A stretch of 64,000 nucleotides of DNA, taken from positions 100,673 through 164,672 of the forward strand of contig NZ_KB894416.1 of assembly GCF_000374445.1 (NCBI RefSeq), given 5' to 3'. The notes beneath the pieces were generated by a model. The model was not told the origin of the DNA, searched no databases, and saw only the letters and a program-made list of their open reading frames with translations. This DNA comes from Actinokineospora enzanensis DSM 44649. Its GTDB lineage: Bacteria > Actinomycetota > Actinomycetes > Mycobacteriales > Pseudonocardiaceae. The position numbers were made by a program, and so were the translations under genes. Position 1 is the first letter of the stretch, and every line of letters starts with the position of its first letter. Of this stretch, positions 1 to 10,818 are shown piece by piece.

Positions 1-379
1 CCAGACCACCGCCGACGCACCAGCCGCCGACGGCGGCGATCACCGGCTTGCGGCAGGCGGCGACGGACGACACGGCGGCCTGCAGGGCGCGGATCTCGCG
101 CAGGAAGTCGGTGCGCGGCGCGGCAAGTGCGGTGCCGTCCAGCAGGCCCGCCCAGGAACCCATCATCGCGGGCAGGTCGAGGCCGTAGGAGAAGTTCGCG
201 CCAGAGCCGGTCAGCACGACGGCGCGGACCTCGGGGTCGGCGTCCAGGCCCGCGAAGACCAGCGGCAGCTCACGCCAGAAGTCGGGGCCCATGGCATTGC
301 CCTTGCCGGGACCGAGCAGGGTCACCTCCGCCACGTGACCGGTGATCTCGACCCGCAGGGACACCAGCTCGTCGGTCAT
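1..379 (-). CDS. Enoyl-CoA hydratase/isomerase (crotonase) family protein, N-terminal part
   Basis: The gene starts at ATG 379 and runs off the left edge, so only about 126 N-terminal residues are visible. They read as a crotonase fold: MTDELVSLRVEITGHVAEV, then a GPGKGNAM segment, the oxyanion-hole region ANFSYGLDL, and the AAVGGWCVGGGL helix near the cut. Crotonases hydrate or isomerise acyl-CoA esters in the cytosol, usually in fatty acid or branched-chain catabolism. The catalytic acidic residues would lie beyond the edge, so the reaction (hydratase or dienoyl-CoA isomerase) cannot be decided. Confidence 0.85.
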   Translation of the reverse strand, partial: MTDELVSLRVEITGHVAEVTLLGPGKGNAMGPDFWRELPLVFAGLDADPEVRAVVLTGSGANFSYGLDLPAMMGSWAGLLDGTALAAPRTDFLREIRALQAAVSSVAACRKPVIAAVGGWCVGGGL

Positions 380-512
380 GGCGCCAGTATTACCCATGGG
401 TAGCCGCCGTCGACCACCGCCCGGTTCCCCCGATCGTGGGACCTCCCGAATGACCGGGACGGAGCGGACACCGGGGTAGGTTCCTCCCCAGCCGGGTAGC
501 GAGGGAGGCCAG

Positions 513-671
513 ATGGCGAACCAGAACGTGATGTCCACGCCGATCTTCGACGAGTTGCTGCGCGAGATGACCGAGGGCACCGCGTCCCTGGACGAGCCCG
601 TGGAGCCCGCGGAGGCCACCCCGCCCAAGCCGCCCGCGCCGGGCGGCAGGCGGCGTGCCCGGTCGAGCTGA
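513..671 (+). CDS. Small conserved-type hypothetical protein (52 aa)
   Basis: ATG 513 is preceded by a good ribosome binding site, GAGGGAGG at 501-508, and the frame is open to TGA 669-671. The protein begins MANQNVMSTPIFDELLREM, then turns acidic and proline-rich, and ends in a basic GGRRRARSS tail. I do not recognise a family. Short proteins with an IFDELL-type start are common in actinomycetes, but I infer no function. The site and the codon bias support a real gene. Confidence 0.6.
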   Translation: MANQNVMSTPIFDELLREMTEGTASLDEPVEPAEATPPKPPAPGGRRRARSS

Positions 672-752
672 GCAGGCGCGCGACCGTACGGCGTTAGGCC
701 AACCGCAGCATAGGCATTTGACACGGTTGGTCCGCGTTCAGAAACTCGCTGT

Positions 753-1259
753 ATGAACATGGGGGATTCACGCTCGACCTTGCACGGGATGCGCGCGCTC
801 GCGCATCCCCTTCGAATGCGCATCCTGTCCCTGGTCACCGAACGCGCGATGAGCGCGGCCGAGGTGGCCAGGGAGCTCGGCGACAGTCAACCGAACATCA
901 GCTACCACCTGCGCAAGCTGGCGGACGCGGGGCTGGTGGGGATCGTCGAGGAGGTGGCGATCCGCGGCGGGATCGCCAAGCGGTACCGGCACGACCCGCC
1001 CGCGGTCGCCGCGCCGCGCGGCCCGGAGGAGGACGCCCTGCTGGCCAGGGCGCTCGCCGCCGGGCTGGGCAGCACACCGCCGGGCACCCCCGAGGTGGCC
1101 AGCGCGGAGCTGTGGATCGACCAGGAGGTCTGGGAGAACCTGGTCGCCGACGTCCGTGATCTCAACTCGCGACTGCGCGACGCCGCGCAGCCGCCGCGCA
1201 CACCCGGCACGGTGCGGGTGAGCACGACGATCTCGGCGTTCGAGCTGGACGGCGTGTGA
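753..1259 (+). CDS. ArsR-like winged-helix transcriptional regulator
   Basis: A 168-residue DNA-binding protein. Residues about 10-80 form an ArsR-type winged helix: the helix ALAHPLRMRILSLV, the recognition region AAEVARELGDSQPNISYHLRKL, and a wing with the GGIAKRYRH segment. The C-terminal half is a probable ligand or dimerisation region without metal-binding cysteines, so this is not a classical metal sensor. Its stop overlaps the GTG start of the following MFS transporter (GTGA), so the two are translationally coupled and the regulator probably controls the exporter. Confidence 0.88.
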   Translation: MNMGDSRSTLHGMRALAHPLRMRILSLVTERAMSAAEVARELGDSQPNISYHLRKLADAGLVGIVEEVAIRGGIAKRYRHDPPAVAAPRGPEEDALLARALAAGLGSTPPGTPEVASAELWIDQEVWENLVADVRDLNSRLRDAAQPPRTPGTVRVSTTISAFELDGV

Positions 1260-2467
1260 GCCGGTCGGCCGGGATGCTCGCCCCGCTGCGGGAGCCGATG
1301 TTCCGCAGGCTGGCGCTGGGCCGGGTCACCACCTATCTCGGCAACGCCGTCGCCCCGGTGGCGCTGGCGTTCGCCGTGCTCGACCTCACCGGGTCGGTGG
1401 TGGCCCTCGGCCTGGTCGTCGGCGCGCGGTCGGTGGCGAACGTGGCACTGCTCCTGGTGGGCGGCATCCTGGCCGACCGACTCCCGCGCGGGGTGATCCT
1501 GTCCGGGGCCAGCCTCGCCGCGGCCGCCTCCCAGGCGGCCACGGCGCTGGCTGTGCTCCTCGGGTTCGCCTCGGTCCCGCTGTTGGTGGTGTTGAGCGTG
1601 GTCAACGGCGCGGTCTCGGCCGCGTCGTTGCCCGCGGCCTCCGCGCTCACCCCGCAGACCGTGCCGCCGACGATGATCCGGCAGGCGAACGCGGTGGCAC
1701 GGATGGGCACGAACACGGCGCTGATCGTGGGCTCGTCACTGGGCGGCATGCTCACCGCGATGACCCGGCCCGGCTGGGCGATGGCGGCCACCGCGGTCGT
1801 GTTCGCGCTGGCCGCGCACTGGTACGCGCGGGTGCACGCGCCCGAGATCGACATCGACGCGCCCACCCGGCCGCTGGCCGACCTGCGCGAGGGCTGGACC
1901 GAGTTCTCCTCGCGCACCTGGCTGTGGTCGATCGTGGTGGTGTTCATGGTCGTGAACGCCGCCGTGGTGGGCGGCACGCAGGTACTCGGGCCGTCGATCG
2001 CGGACGGCTCGTTCGGGCGGATGGCGTGGGGGTTCATCCTCGGCGCGCAGACCGTCGGCGGGCTGGTCGGCGGGGTGCTGGCGAGCCGGTGGCAGCCTCG
2101 TCGGGCGTTGTGGTTCGGCACGGTGGCGGTCTCGGTGGAGGCGGTGCCGTTGCTGTTGTTGGCGCATGTCCCGGTGGTGGTGCCGTTGTTGGTGGCGAAC
2201 TTCGTCGGTGGGGTCGCGATCGAGCAGTTCGCGGTCGCCTGGGACGTTTCGCTACAGGAGAACGTGCCCGCGGACAAGCTCGCGCGGGTGTACTCGTATG
2301 ACGCGGTGGGCTCGTTCGCGGCCATCCCGATCGGGGAGATCGCCACGGGGCCGGTCGCCGGTGTGTTCGGCACGGCGGCGACGTTGACCGGGCTGGCGGT
2401 GCTGGTGGCCGTGGCGACCGGTGTGGCGGCGCTGGTGCCGAGCATTCGCGGGCTCACCCGGGGCTAG
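1256..2467 (+). CDS. MFS transporter
   Basis: A 403-residue polytopic membrane protein of the major facilitator superfamily with about twelve hydrophobic segments. It has the motif-A-like loop GGILADRLPRG between segments 2 and 3, and a second half beginning around residue 215. It starts at GTG 1256, overlapping the stop of the upstream ArsR-like regulator by four bases. Family members of this kind (enterobactin-exporter/drug-exporter type) usually export small hydrophobic compounds by proton antiport. The substrate is unknown. Confidence 0.9.
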   Translation: MSRSAGMLAPLREPMFRRLALGRVTTYLGNAVAPVALAFAVLDLTGSVVALGLVVGARSVANVALLLVGGILADRLPRGVILSGASLAAAASQAATALAVLLGFASVPLLVVLSVVNGAVSAASLPAASALTPQTVPPTMIRQANAVARMGTNTALIVGSSLGGMLTAMTRPGWAMAATAVVFALAAHWYARVHAPEIDIDAPTRPLADLREGWTEFSSRTWLWSIVVVFMVVNAAVVGGTQVLGPSIADGSFGRMAWGFILGAQTVGGLVGGVLASRWQPRRALWFGTVAVSVEAVPLLLLAHVPVVVPLLVANFVGGVAIEQFAVAWDVSLQENVPADKLARVYSYDAVGSFAAIPIGEIATGPVAGVFGTAATLTGLAVLVAVATGVAALVPSIRGLTRG

Positions 2468-2608
2468 ATCAACACTGCCGGAACGAGTCCTCACCCGCAG
2501 GCGACGTTGTCGGAATACCCGGGTCGGCACGTTTCGTCCGTTTGGGCAGGGCGGCAGCACAACCCGACGACCAGGTCGCCGGACGCGTAGGTCCGGGTGT
2601 CGGCCGCA

Positions 2609-3106
2609 CTAGCAGACTTCGCCGTCGTGCAGGCGGGCCGCGGCGTCCTGGACCACCGCGCAGGCCGAGTGGGTGCCGTCGTCCTGCCAGGTGGCGAGTT
2701 TCCTGAGCAGGTCGCGCAGTGTGTCGCGTTCGGCGGCGCTGAGCGGGCTGAGCACCCATTCCTCGGCCTGGCGCAGTTCCTCGGCCGTCTCGGCGTGTCG
2801 GGCGCGGCCCGCGTCGGTGGCGAACAGCAGGCGGGCGCGGCGATCGGCCGGATCGGGCTTGCGTTCGACGAGACCGGAGCGTTCCAGGTCGTCGATGAGG
2901 TAGGTCATCACGGTCTTGTCGATGCCGAGCCGGTGCGCGAGCGTCTGCTGGCTGCACTGCTCACCCTCGATGGCGGTGGTGAGCACTTGGAAGCCACGCG
3001 GCCCGCCGGGCAGGCCGGACAGCACCCGGTCGGCGGCGCGCAGGTAGCCGCGGAACACCGCACCCAGCGCCCACCCCAGATCGGCGGCGACGGCGGGTGT
3101 GGTCAC
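2609..3106 (-). CDS. MarR family transcriptional regulator
   Basis: A 165-residue winged-helix regulator. I place the start at GTG 3106 (VTTPAVAADLGWALG); a much longer open frame exists upstream but crosses the divergent gene. The winged helix is clear: CSQQTLAHRLGIDKTVMTYLIDDLERSGLVERKPDPADRR split over residues about 55-95, with the DRR wing typical of MarR. Two cysteines lie near the C-terminus (HSACAVVQ and the final residue). It is divergent from the flavoprotein gene at 3197, with a 25-bp palindrome between them, the usual layout for a MarR repressor of a redox enzyme that responds to phenolics or oxidants. Confidence 0.88.
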   Translation of the reverse strand: MTTPAVAADLGWALGAVFRGYLRAADRVLSGLPGGPRGFQVLTTAIEGEQCSQQTLAHRLGIDKTVMTYLIDDLERSGLVERKPDPADRRARLLFATDAGRARHAETAEELRQAEEWVLSPLSAAERDTLRDLLRKLATWQDDGTHSACAVVQDAAARLHDGEVC

Positions 3107-3154
3107 GGCCTCATCGTACGACACGGGACTGGACAGTCGGCTGATCTGTGAGCA

Positions 3155-3179
3155 AGATAGTCTGTATTGCAGACGATCT
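3155..3179. promoter_or_regulatory. Palindromic operator in the MarR/azoreductase intergenic region
   Basis: The imperfect palindrome AGAT-a-GTCTG-tattg-CAGAC-g-ATCT has nine paired bases in each arm. It sits 18 bases before the flavoprotein start at 3197 and about 50 bases before the divergent MarR start. Size and symmetry fit a MarR dimer site; binding is inferred. Confidence 0.6.
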
Positions 3180-3196
3180 GATTTCGGGAGGAATTC

Positions 3197-3850
3197 ATGG
3201 CCCTGCTCCGCGTCGACAGCAGCATCCGGGTGACCGACTCGGTCAGCCGAGCGCTCGCCGACACCGTCACCACGTCCTGGCTCGACACCCACCCCGCGGG
3301 CGACGTCGTCCGCCGCGACCTGGGCACCGACCCGGTCCCCGCGTCCGCCTGGTCCGACTCGTTGCAGGCCGCGGCCACACCCGAGGCCGACCGGACACCG
3401 GACCAGCGGGCGGCGCTCGCGCTGGCGGGGACCGTCGGGGACGAGGTGCTGGCGGCGGACTCGGTGCTGATCGCCACGTCGCTGTACAACTTCGGGGTCT
3501 CGCAGCACCTGAAGACGTGGATCGACCTGCTGCTCACGCACCCGGAGTTCGCGCCCGGGAAGCAGCCGCTGGCAGGCAAGCCGGTGGCGTTCACGATCGC
3601 GCGGGGTGGGGGCTATGGGCCCGGGACGCCGCGCGAGGGGTGGGATCACGCGACGCCGTGGCTGGTGCGGATCTTCCAGGATGTACTGGGGGGCGAGGTG
3701 ACCGTGGTGGCGGCGGAGCTGACGTTGGCCGAGGTGAACCCGGCGATGGCGGAGCTGGTCCCGTTGGCGAAACAGTCGGCGGTGGACGCGCACGAACGGG
3801 CGGCGGGCACGGGCCGCGCCCTCGCCGAACGCACCACGGCGGCCGCGTGA
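3197..3850 (+). CDS. FMN-dependent NAD(P)H oxidoreductase, azoreductase (AzoR) type
   Basis: A 217-residue flavodoxin-fold protein. The N-terminal MALLRVDSSIR with SVSR matches the phosphate-binding loop of AzoR/flavodoxin_2 proteins. TSLYNFGVSQHLKTWIDLL is the family's flavin-contacting segment, and ARGGGYGPGTPREGWDH is the second flavin loop. Such enzymes reduce quinones or azo compounds with NAD(P)H in the cytosol. A GGGAGG site lies just before ATG 3197. The divergent MarR gene and palindrome suggest induction by quinones or phenolics, as known for related pairs. Confidence 0.88.
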   Translation: MALLRVDSSIRVTDSVSRALADTVTTSWLDTHPAGDVVRRDLGTDPVPASAWSDSLQAAATPEADRTPDQRAALALAGTVGDEVLAADSVLIATSLYNFGVSQHLKTWIDLLLTHPEFAPGKQPLAGKPVAFTIARGGGYGPGTPREGWDHATPWLVRIFQDVLGGEVTVVAAELTLAEVNPAMAELVPLAKQSAVDAHERAAGTGRALAERTTAAA

Positions 3851-4086
3851 GGGACGGGGTCGCGGGGTGAGCATCCGCGCCTCACTCCGCGACCCGCGGG
3901 CGAAGTCAAGAGGGAACTCGTATTCCCGACGATTTTCCACCAGTCGAGGTAAATCGGGACCGAACGCGCGATATGGCGGTAACGCCCCGACACAACGGCT
4001 CGATCTACGGCGCACGAACGGATCGAGGAACGACGTCAGGGCACGGGCCGGGCGAACCTCGAATGCGTGGAAATGGGGCGTTCGCC

Positions 4087-5226
4087 ATGGAGATCGCGGA
4101 CCGGGCCCAGGCACTGGCCCTGAAGATCCGGAAGCACAAGGCCGGAATCGAGACCGAGGAGGCGACCAAGAACGCCTTTGTGATGCCGTTCATCAGCATG
4201 GTGCTCGGTTACGACGTGTTCAACCCGGACGAGGTCATCCCCGAGTTCACCGCGGACGTCGGCACCAAGCGCGGCGAGAAGATCGACTACGCCATCGTCC
4301 ACAACGGACAGGTGCAGGTGCTGGTCGAGGCCAAGAAGGTCAACGACCCGCTGACCCTGGAGGGCGCGTCGCAGCTGTACCGGTACTTCGCGGTGACGAA
4401 CGCGCGGATCGCGGTCCTGACCAATGGCGAGGTGTACCGGTTCTACACCGATCTGGACGCGCCGAACCGGATGGACTCGAAACCGTTCCTGGTGCTGGAC
4501 TTCGCCGACATCGATCCGACCCTGCTCCCCGAACTGGCGAAGCTGACCAAGGAGTCGTTCGACCTGGACTCGGTGATCAGCGCGGCGGGCGAGCTGAAGT
4601 ACATCGGGCAGTTGAAGCGCGAGCTGGCGTCGTTGTTCAAGGACCCGTCCGACGGTTGGGTGCGGTTCCTGACCACCCGGGTCTACGAGGGGTCGTTCAC
4701 CCAGCGAATCCGCGAGCAATTCGGTCCGTTGGTCGAGAAGGCGATGCACCAGTTCCTCAACGAGCAGGTCAACGACCGGCTCAAAAGCGCCCTGGGTGGA
4801 CCGGGCTCCTATGTCAGCATCTCCGCGCCCGCTGCCGCCGAGCAGGCCGAACTGGCCGAGGCGGCAGGCGACGACGGGGACCAGGCGCAGGCGGTCGGTG
4901 ACATCGAGACGACCGAGGAGGAGCTGGAGGGGTACCGGATCGTGCGGGCCATCGCGTGCAGCGAGGTGGCGAGCACCCGGGTGGTCGGTCGGGACGGGAA
5001 AACGTACTTCGCGGTGTTGTTGGATGACAACAACCGCAAGCCGATCGCCCGGCTCTGGCTCAACCGGTCGAAGAAGTACCTCGGCGTGTTCGACGAGAAC
5101 AAGACCGAGACGCGGGTGCCGTTGAACTCGCTGGAGGACATCTACCTGCACGCCGAGCACCTGCGGCGAACCGTCTCCCGGTATTTGCGGCCGGTTCCGG
5201 TCGAGGCAGTCGAACAACCCGCCTGA
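4087..5226 (+). CDS. Orphan type I restriction enzyme HsdR N-terminal domain protein
   Basis: About 379 residues. Residues about 10-170 resemble the HsdR N-terminal nuclease domain: the FVMPFISMVLGYDVFNPDEV segment, then a PD-(D/E)XK core with the Asp in KIDYAIV and the ExK in LVEAKKV. The C-terminal third (EEELEGYRIVRAIA onward) is a separate domain ending in DIYLHAEHLRRTVSRYL. No HsdR helicase, HsdM or HsdS is nearby, so it is a stand-alone protein of the type often found in phages and islands. I chose ATG 4087; ATG 4063 in the same frame is possible. The target and role are unknown. Confidence 0.75.
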   Translation: MEIADRAQALALKIRKHKAGIETEEATKNAFVMPFISMVLGYDVFNPDEVIPEFTADVGTKRGEKIDYAIVHNGQVQVLVEAKKVNDPLTLEGASQLYRYFAVTNARIAVLTNGEVYRFYTDLDAPNRMDSKPFLVLDFADIDPTLLPELAKLTKESFDLDSVISAAGELKYIGQLKRELASLFKDPSDGWVRFLTTRVYEGSFTQRIREQFGPLVEKAMHQFLNEQVNDRLKSALGGPGSYVSISAPAAAEQAELAEAAGDDGDQAQAVGDIETTEEELEGYRIVRAIACSEVASTRVVGRDGKTYFAVLLDDNNRKPIARLWLNRSKKYLGVFDENKTETRVPLNSLEDIYLHAEHLRRTVSRYLRPVPVEAVEQPA

Positions 5227-5272
5227 CCCGGCACGTGCGGCGTCGGCTCACCGGAGTGAGCCGGTGCGGCGA

Positions 5273-5770
5273 TCAGGCTGGGTTGGTGGCCCGGAGCCAT
5301 TCGGCGAGAATGGTGAAGTCGGCGGGGGTGAGGCCACGGCTGGGGTCGACGGGGTGGAGGAGGGCCTGCGTCGGGTGGTGTCTTGATACCCAGGTGCGGT
5401 CCAGGGCGGTGATCTCGTCGTCGAGCCAGATGAACGGGCGGGTGGCCGCGGTTCGGGCCAGGGTTCTGGTTTTCCAGTGCAGCAGGTCCTGGTCCAGCGA
5501 GTCCGGGAAGTCGACCACGGGAAGCCGGGGTAGGCCGAGGGCCGGGGAGAGGATCTCGTTGGCCTCGTGCATCCAGGTGGTCGCCCACATCAGGTCGCAG
5601 GGCAGGGCCAGGAGGCGGGCGCCGTGGGTGGGGTCGAGTCCGGCCAGTAGCGGGTTCGCCGGGGGTGGGGAGGCGGGGCGGGTGTCGGTGGGGCCGAAGG
5701 GTAAGAGGGTTCCGTCGATGTCGAGGAACAGCAGCGGGCGTTCCGGCACGGACACACGATAGCCACCCAC
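5273..5770 (-). CDS. HAD-like hydrolase
   Basis: A small (about 160 residues) HAD-superfamily protein. Motif I is visible as LLFLDIDGTLLPFG, carrying the nucleophile and general-acid aspartates. A later WLDDEITALD segment may supply the C-terminal acidic motif. There is no large cap domain. The start is uncertain: GTG 5770, GTG 5755 and GTG 5749 are all in frame, and 5755 sits best relative to the DIDGT motif. The substrate is unknown. It is convergent with the HsdR-N gene. Confidence 0.75.
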   Translation of the reverse strand: MGGYRVSVPERPLLFLDIDGTLLPFGPTDTRPASPPPANPLLAGLDPTHGARLLALPCDLMWATTWMHEANEILSPALGLPRLPVVDFPDSLDQDLLHWKTRTLARTAATRPFIWLDDEITALDRTWVSRHHPTQALLHPVDPSRGLTPADFTILAEWLRATNPA

Positions 5771-5833
5771 GGACGGACGGCCGTATGGCGCTTTCGGTGT
5801 CCCGAGGCGAGAATGCCCCGGGACACCGATGGG

Positions 5834-8023
<2,190 letters not shown>

Positions 8024-8090
8024 GCCACGAGGCTACGCCCCACCACCGACAGTCCCCGGGCGGCGATCACGGCCCGGGGACCTGCGGTGA

Positions 8091-9323
8091 TCAGCAACCA
8101 TCGCAGCAGCAACCGTCACAACAGCAGTCACAATCGCAACAGTTGCAGTCGCAGCCGCTGCAGCCGTCGCCGCAGTCGCAGTTGGCGCACCAGCCGGACT
8201 TGGGCTCGCCGGTCCACGGGTCGTGGTACGGGTCGCGGCAGCAGTACTGGCAGGTGCAGCACAACACAGACGCCACCGCGCAACCGTGGAACCAACCGCG
8301 CTGACGACCCCATCCGGACTTGTCCGAATGCGACGGATCGTGCGGCTGCGGTGGCTCCCACCCCGGCGGGCGCTGCCCCGGGTGCTGGCCGGGATGCTGT
8401 CCAGGCGGTGGGCGCCAACCCGGCGGCGGGGCCTGGGGCGCGCGCCAGTTCGGGTCTTGCCGGTCCGCGTCGAGATGGCCGAACGTGCGGGTGACCGCGG
8501 CCTGCAACTCGTGCACCAGCAACGCGTGCACGAGCTTTCCGTCGTCGAACTCTGCCTCGCGCAGCGCCAGCCGCACCCCGAACACCGCGTCGTCGCAGAG
8601 CCTGCGGGCCTCGGGCAGGGTGGTGCCGGTGGCGGCGAGCGGGTTCCACGCACCGGTGGCCGCGTCCTCGTCGAGGTCCTCGACCGCGTCGAGCAGGTGC
8701 GCGACCCGACCGAACAGCCTGCCCGCCTCGGCCAGTGGCGCGGCGTTGCCGGGTTTGCCCGCGAGCACGGCGGTGTGCGCGAACGCGGCGGAGGTTGCGC
8801 TCTCGGTCGGTTCGGTGGCCAGCAGCACCGACGCCCCGGTGCCCAGGCCGCGCTCCAGTTCGCCCTGCCTGCTCACCGCGTCGAGCAGCACGGCGGTGGA
8901 GAAGCCGATCCGCTCCCCCGTCTCCGCGCCCTGCCGCGCCCACCGGCCCGCCACCCGTCGGGCGACACCCGCCACCGGAGCGCGCCGGAACGCGCCGTCG
9001 CCGTCGTCGACATGGTCGCGCATCTTGGCCGCGGCCAGCACCAGCGACACCGCGCCCGCCAGCCGCGCGCCCGCGCCCTCGGCGACCGAGGCGGGCCGCA
9101 TGCCGCGCAGCGGGCACGGGCCCGCCTTCCGGCGCGTGCCCACGGTCGGCGCCTGGGCCTCGACCAGGGCGGAGATCACCAGGCCGTCGTAGTTGGTGAC
9201 CGTGCGGGCGAGCTGCCCGTGGTCGTCGCGCAACGCCAGGCACAACCCGCACAGGTGGGCCAGCCACGAGGTGCGCAGGGTCGGCGAGAGCCGGTGCCGA
9301 CAAGGTCTGATGATCCCGAACAA
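8091..9323 (-). CDS. DUF5685 family protein with cysteine-rich tail
   Basis: A 410-residue protein. The N-terminus MFGIIRPCRHRL followed by HLCGLCLALRDDHG is the signature of DUF5685 and probably binds a metal. A long helical alanine/arginine-rich middle follows, then a proline/histidine linker (HPGQHPGQ repeats). The final ~70 residues contain more than twenty cysteines, ending CCCDGCCCDGC. The function is not established for the family. The tail looks like a metal- or redox-binding extension and may vary between strains. The gene is divergent from the DUF402 gene at 9446. Confidence 0.82.
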   Translation of the reverse strand: MFGIIRPCRHRLSPTLRTSWLAHLCGLCLALRDDHGQLARTVTNYDGLVISALVEAQAPTVGTRRKAGPCPLRGMRPASVAEGAGARLAGAVSLVLAAAKMRDHVDDGDGAFRRAPVAGVARRVAGRWARQGAETGERIGFSTAVLLDAVSRQGELERGLGTGASVLLATEPTESATSAAFAHTAVLAGKPGNAAPLAEAGRLFGRVAHLLDAVEDLDEDAATGAWNPLAATGTTLPEARRLCDDAVFGVRLALREAEFDDGKLVHALLVHELQAAVTRTFGHLDADRQDPNWRAPQAPPPGWRPPPGQHPGQHPGQRPPGWEPPQPHDPSHSDKSGWGRQRGWFHGCAVASVLCCTCQYCCRDPYHDPWTGEPKSGWCANCDCGDGCSGCDCNCCDCDCCCDGCCCDGC

Positions 9324-9445
9324 AACTCACTGCCTCCGCGCCGCGTTCCACCCGATCGGGGCGGGAGCATAGCGGTCGCTCACCCGTTCGGGGGGCAGGA
9401 ATCCACCAAAAGCCCTGGGCCGGAGGGGGGATCGGTAGGCACGAT

Positions 9446-10015
9446 GTGGGCATGCGCGCGAACCACACGATCCCGGTGCCGCCCGCCCGCGGCAACGACC
9501 GCGAGCACGAGATCCACCCGCCCAAGGTGGAGCACTTCGACCCGGCGGCGATGACCAACACCGACCCCAAGGGCTTCGTCCGGCGGGTCGACGAGTACCG
9601 GGAGACCGCGCACGGTCTGTACATGTCCCGCCCGGTCGAGGGACACCGGCGGATAGCGCACTTCGAGTCGCTGCTGCTGCCCGATCTCGGGCTGCGGGTG
9701 TCCAAGTGGCGCGGCAGACCCGGGGTGGACCTGGGCCACGACTTCTATATCGACGTGGTGGACGTGACCGACGGTCCGGTGTGGATGACCGTCGACCTGT
9801 ACCTGGACGTGCTTGTGCGCACCGGCCGGGACCTGCGGGTGGAGGACTCGGACGAGCTGCTGGCGGCGATGCGGGCCGGGCTGGTCGACCTGTCGACCGC
9901 GCGGCGGGCGATGGAGCGGGCGCACCTGGTGGTGGACGGGGTGGCGCACGCGGGGTACGACGTGGACGGGTGGCTGGCGACGCGGGGCATCGCCGCTCCG
10001 TGGCGACTTCGATAG
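9446..10015 (+). CDS. DUF402 domain protein
   Basis: A 189-residue protein resembling the DUF402/FomD group of small phosphohydrolases. It contains KVEHFDPAAM, YRETAHGLYMSRPV, LGHDFYIDVVDV and DLYLDVLVRTG, with the acidic DxxD-type residues expected to bind divalent metals. The C-terminal helix (ARRAMERAHLVVDGVA) fits. Start: GTG 9446; ATG 9452 is an alternative in frame. Known relatives act on nucleoside di- or triphosphates, but the substrate here is not determined. A second DUF402-like gene follows in the same direction. Confidence 0.75.
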   Translation: MGMRANHTIPVPPARGNDREHEIHPPKVEHFDPAAMTNTDPKGFVRRVDEYRETAHGLYMSRPVEGHRRIAHFESLLLPDLGLRVSKWRGRPGVDLGHDFYIDVVDVTDGPVWMTVDLYLDVLVRTGRDLRVEDSDELLAAMRAGLVDLSTARRAMERAHLVVDGVAHAGYDVDGWLATRGIAAPWRLR

Positions 10016-10159
10016 TGGTGAAATCGGGGTGAAGTCGACGGTACGTCAGCGTTCGCGGTGGCAATTCGCCTGAACGATATCGGAGAGCGCACGACTCGTT
10101 ACATAACGAATCGACCCCCGACGTCACACAGAGCACGTCCGCAACTACGCTCTGGCCCC

Positions 10160-10678
10160 GTGGGCACGGCCATCACCCCGCAGCTGACCGACGTCGTCGA
10201 CACGGTCACCGCGGTTCGCAGCTACTCGTCCGGGATGACCCGGACGCTCCGCACCTGCCAGGTGGAGCGCTGGGGCCTCCGCACGGAAAGCCCCACCCCG
10301 GAGGACCCGTTCTACGACGCCGAGGTGACCTGGCTGCTGCCGGAGCTCAACCTGCGGCTCACCCAGCCCAAGCCGCGCTCCCGGCACGCCAGGGGCGGAC
10401 CGAGCGTGCTGACCGCGGTGCGGGTCGTGCGCGACGGCCGGACCTGGCGCACCACCGACCTGCTGCTCGGCCTGGCCGCCACCACGGGCACCACGGCGCG
10501 GATCGTGCGCTCGGAGGAGTTCGCCGCCGCGGTCGCCGGTCGGGTGCTGCGGGTGGGCGACGCCGACCTGGCGCTGTGCACGGTGCACCGGACCCTGGAG
10601 GAACTCAGCCGGTTCCGGCACGACCTCTCATCGTGGCTCGCCTACAAGCACATCTTCGAGGTCTGGCCGCCTTACTGA
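10160..10678 (+). CDS. DUF402-like protein
   Basis: A 172-residue protein starting at GTG 10160 (VGTAITPQLTDVVDTV); the frame is open further upstream but without a convincing ribosome site. The central YDAEVTWLLPELNLRLTQPK and TWRTTDLLLGLAA segments follow the same order as the DUF402 protein just upstream (pledge strands, then a TxDLxL motif), and the C-terminus has the same helical layout. I read it as a diverged paralogue whose acidic metal-binding residues are less obvious. The function is unknown. Confidence 0.55.
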   Translation: MGTAITPQLTDVVDTVTAVRSYSSGMTRTLRTCQVERWGLRTESPTPEDPFYDAEVTWLLPELNLRLTQPKPRSRHARGGPSVLTAVRVVRDGRTWRTTDLLLGLAATTGTTARIVRSEEFAAAVAGRVLRVGDADLALCTVHRTLEELSRFRHDLSSWLAYKHIFEVWPPY

Positions 10679-10818
10679 GTTGTTTTCCTCCCGCCGCCCG
10701 CCCCCTCATCCCCGCCCGGCACGGTCCCCGGCCCGGCAGCCATACCGGCACCACGTCACCGGGAACGTCGCGGGACGGGACCGCCGGACCGGGATATGAC
10801 CCGGAATCCCGGGCAGTG

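Noticed and set aside
1333..2457. 374-residue minus-strand frame
   Set aside because: Antisense to the MFS transporter; rich in Thr/Ala/Pro, without domains.
3107..4114. N-terminal extension of the MarR frame
   Set aside because: The open frame continues through the divergent azoreductase gene on the other strand and has no homology; the start is placed at GTG 3106.
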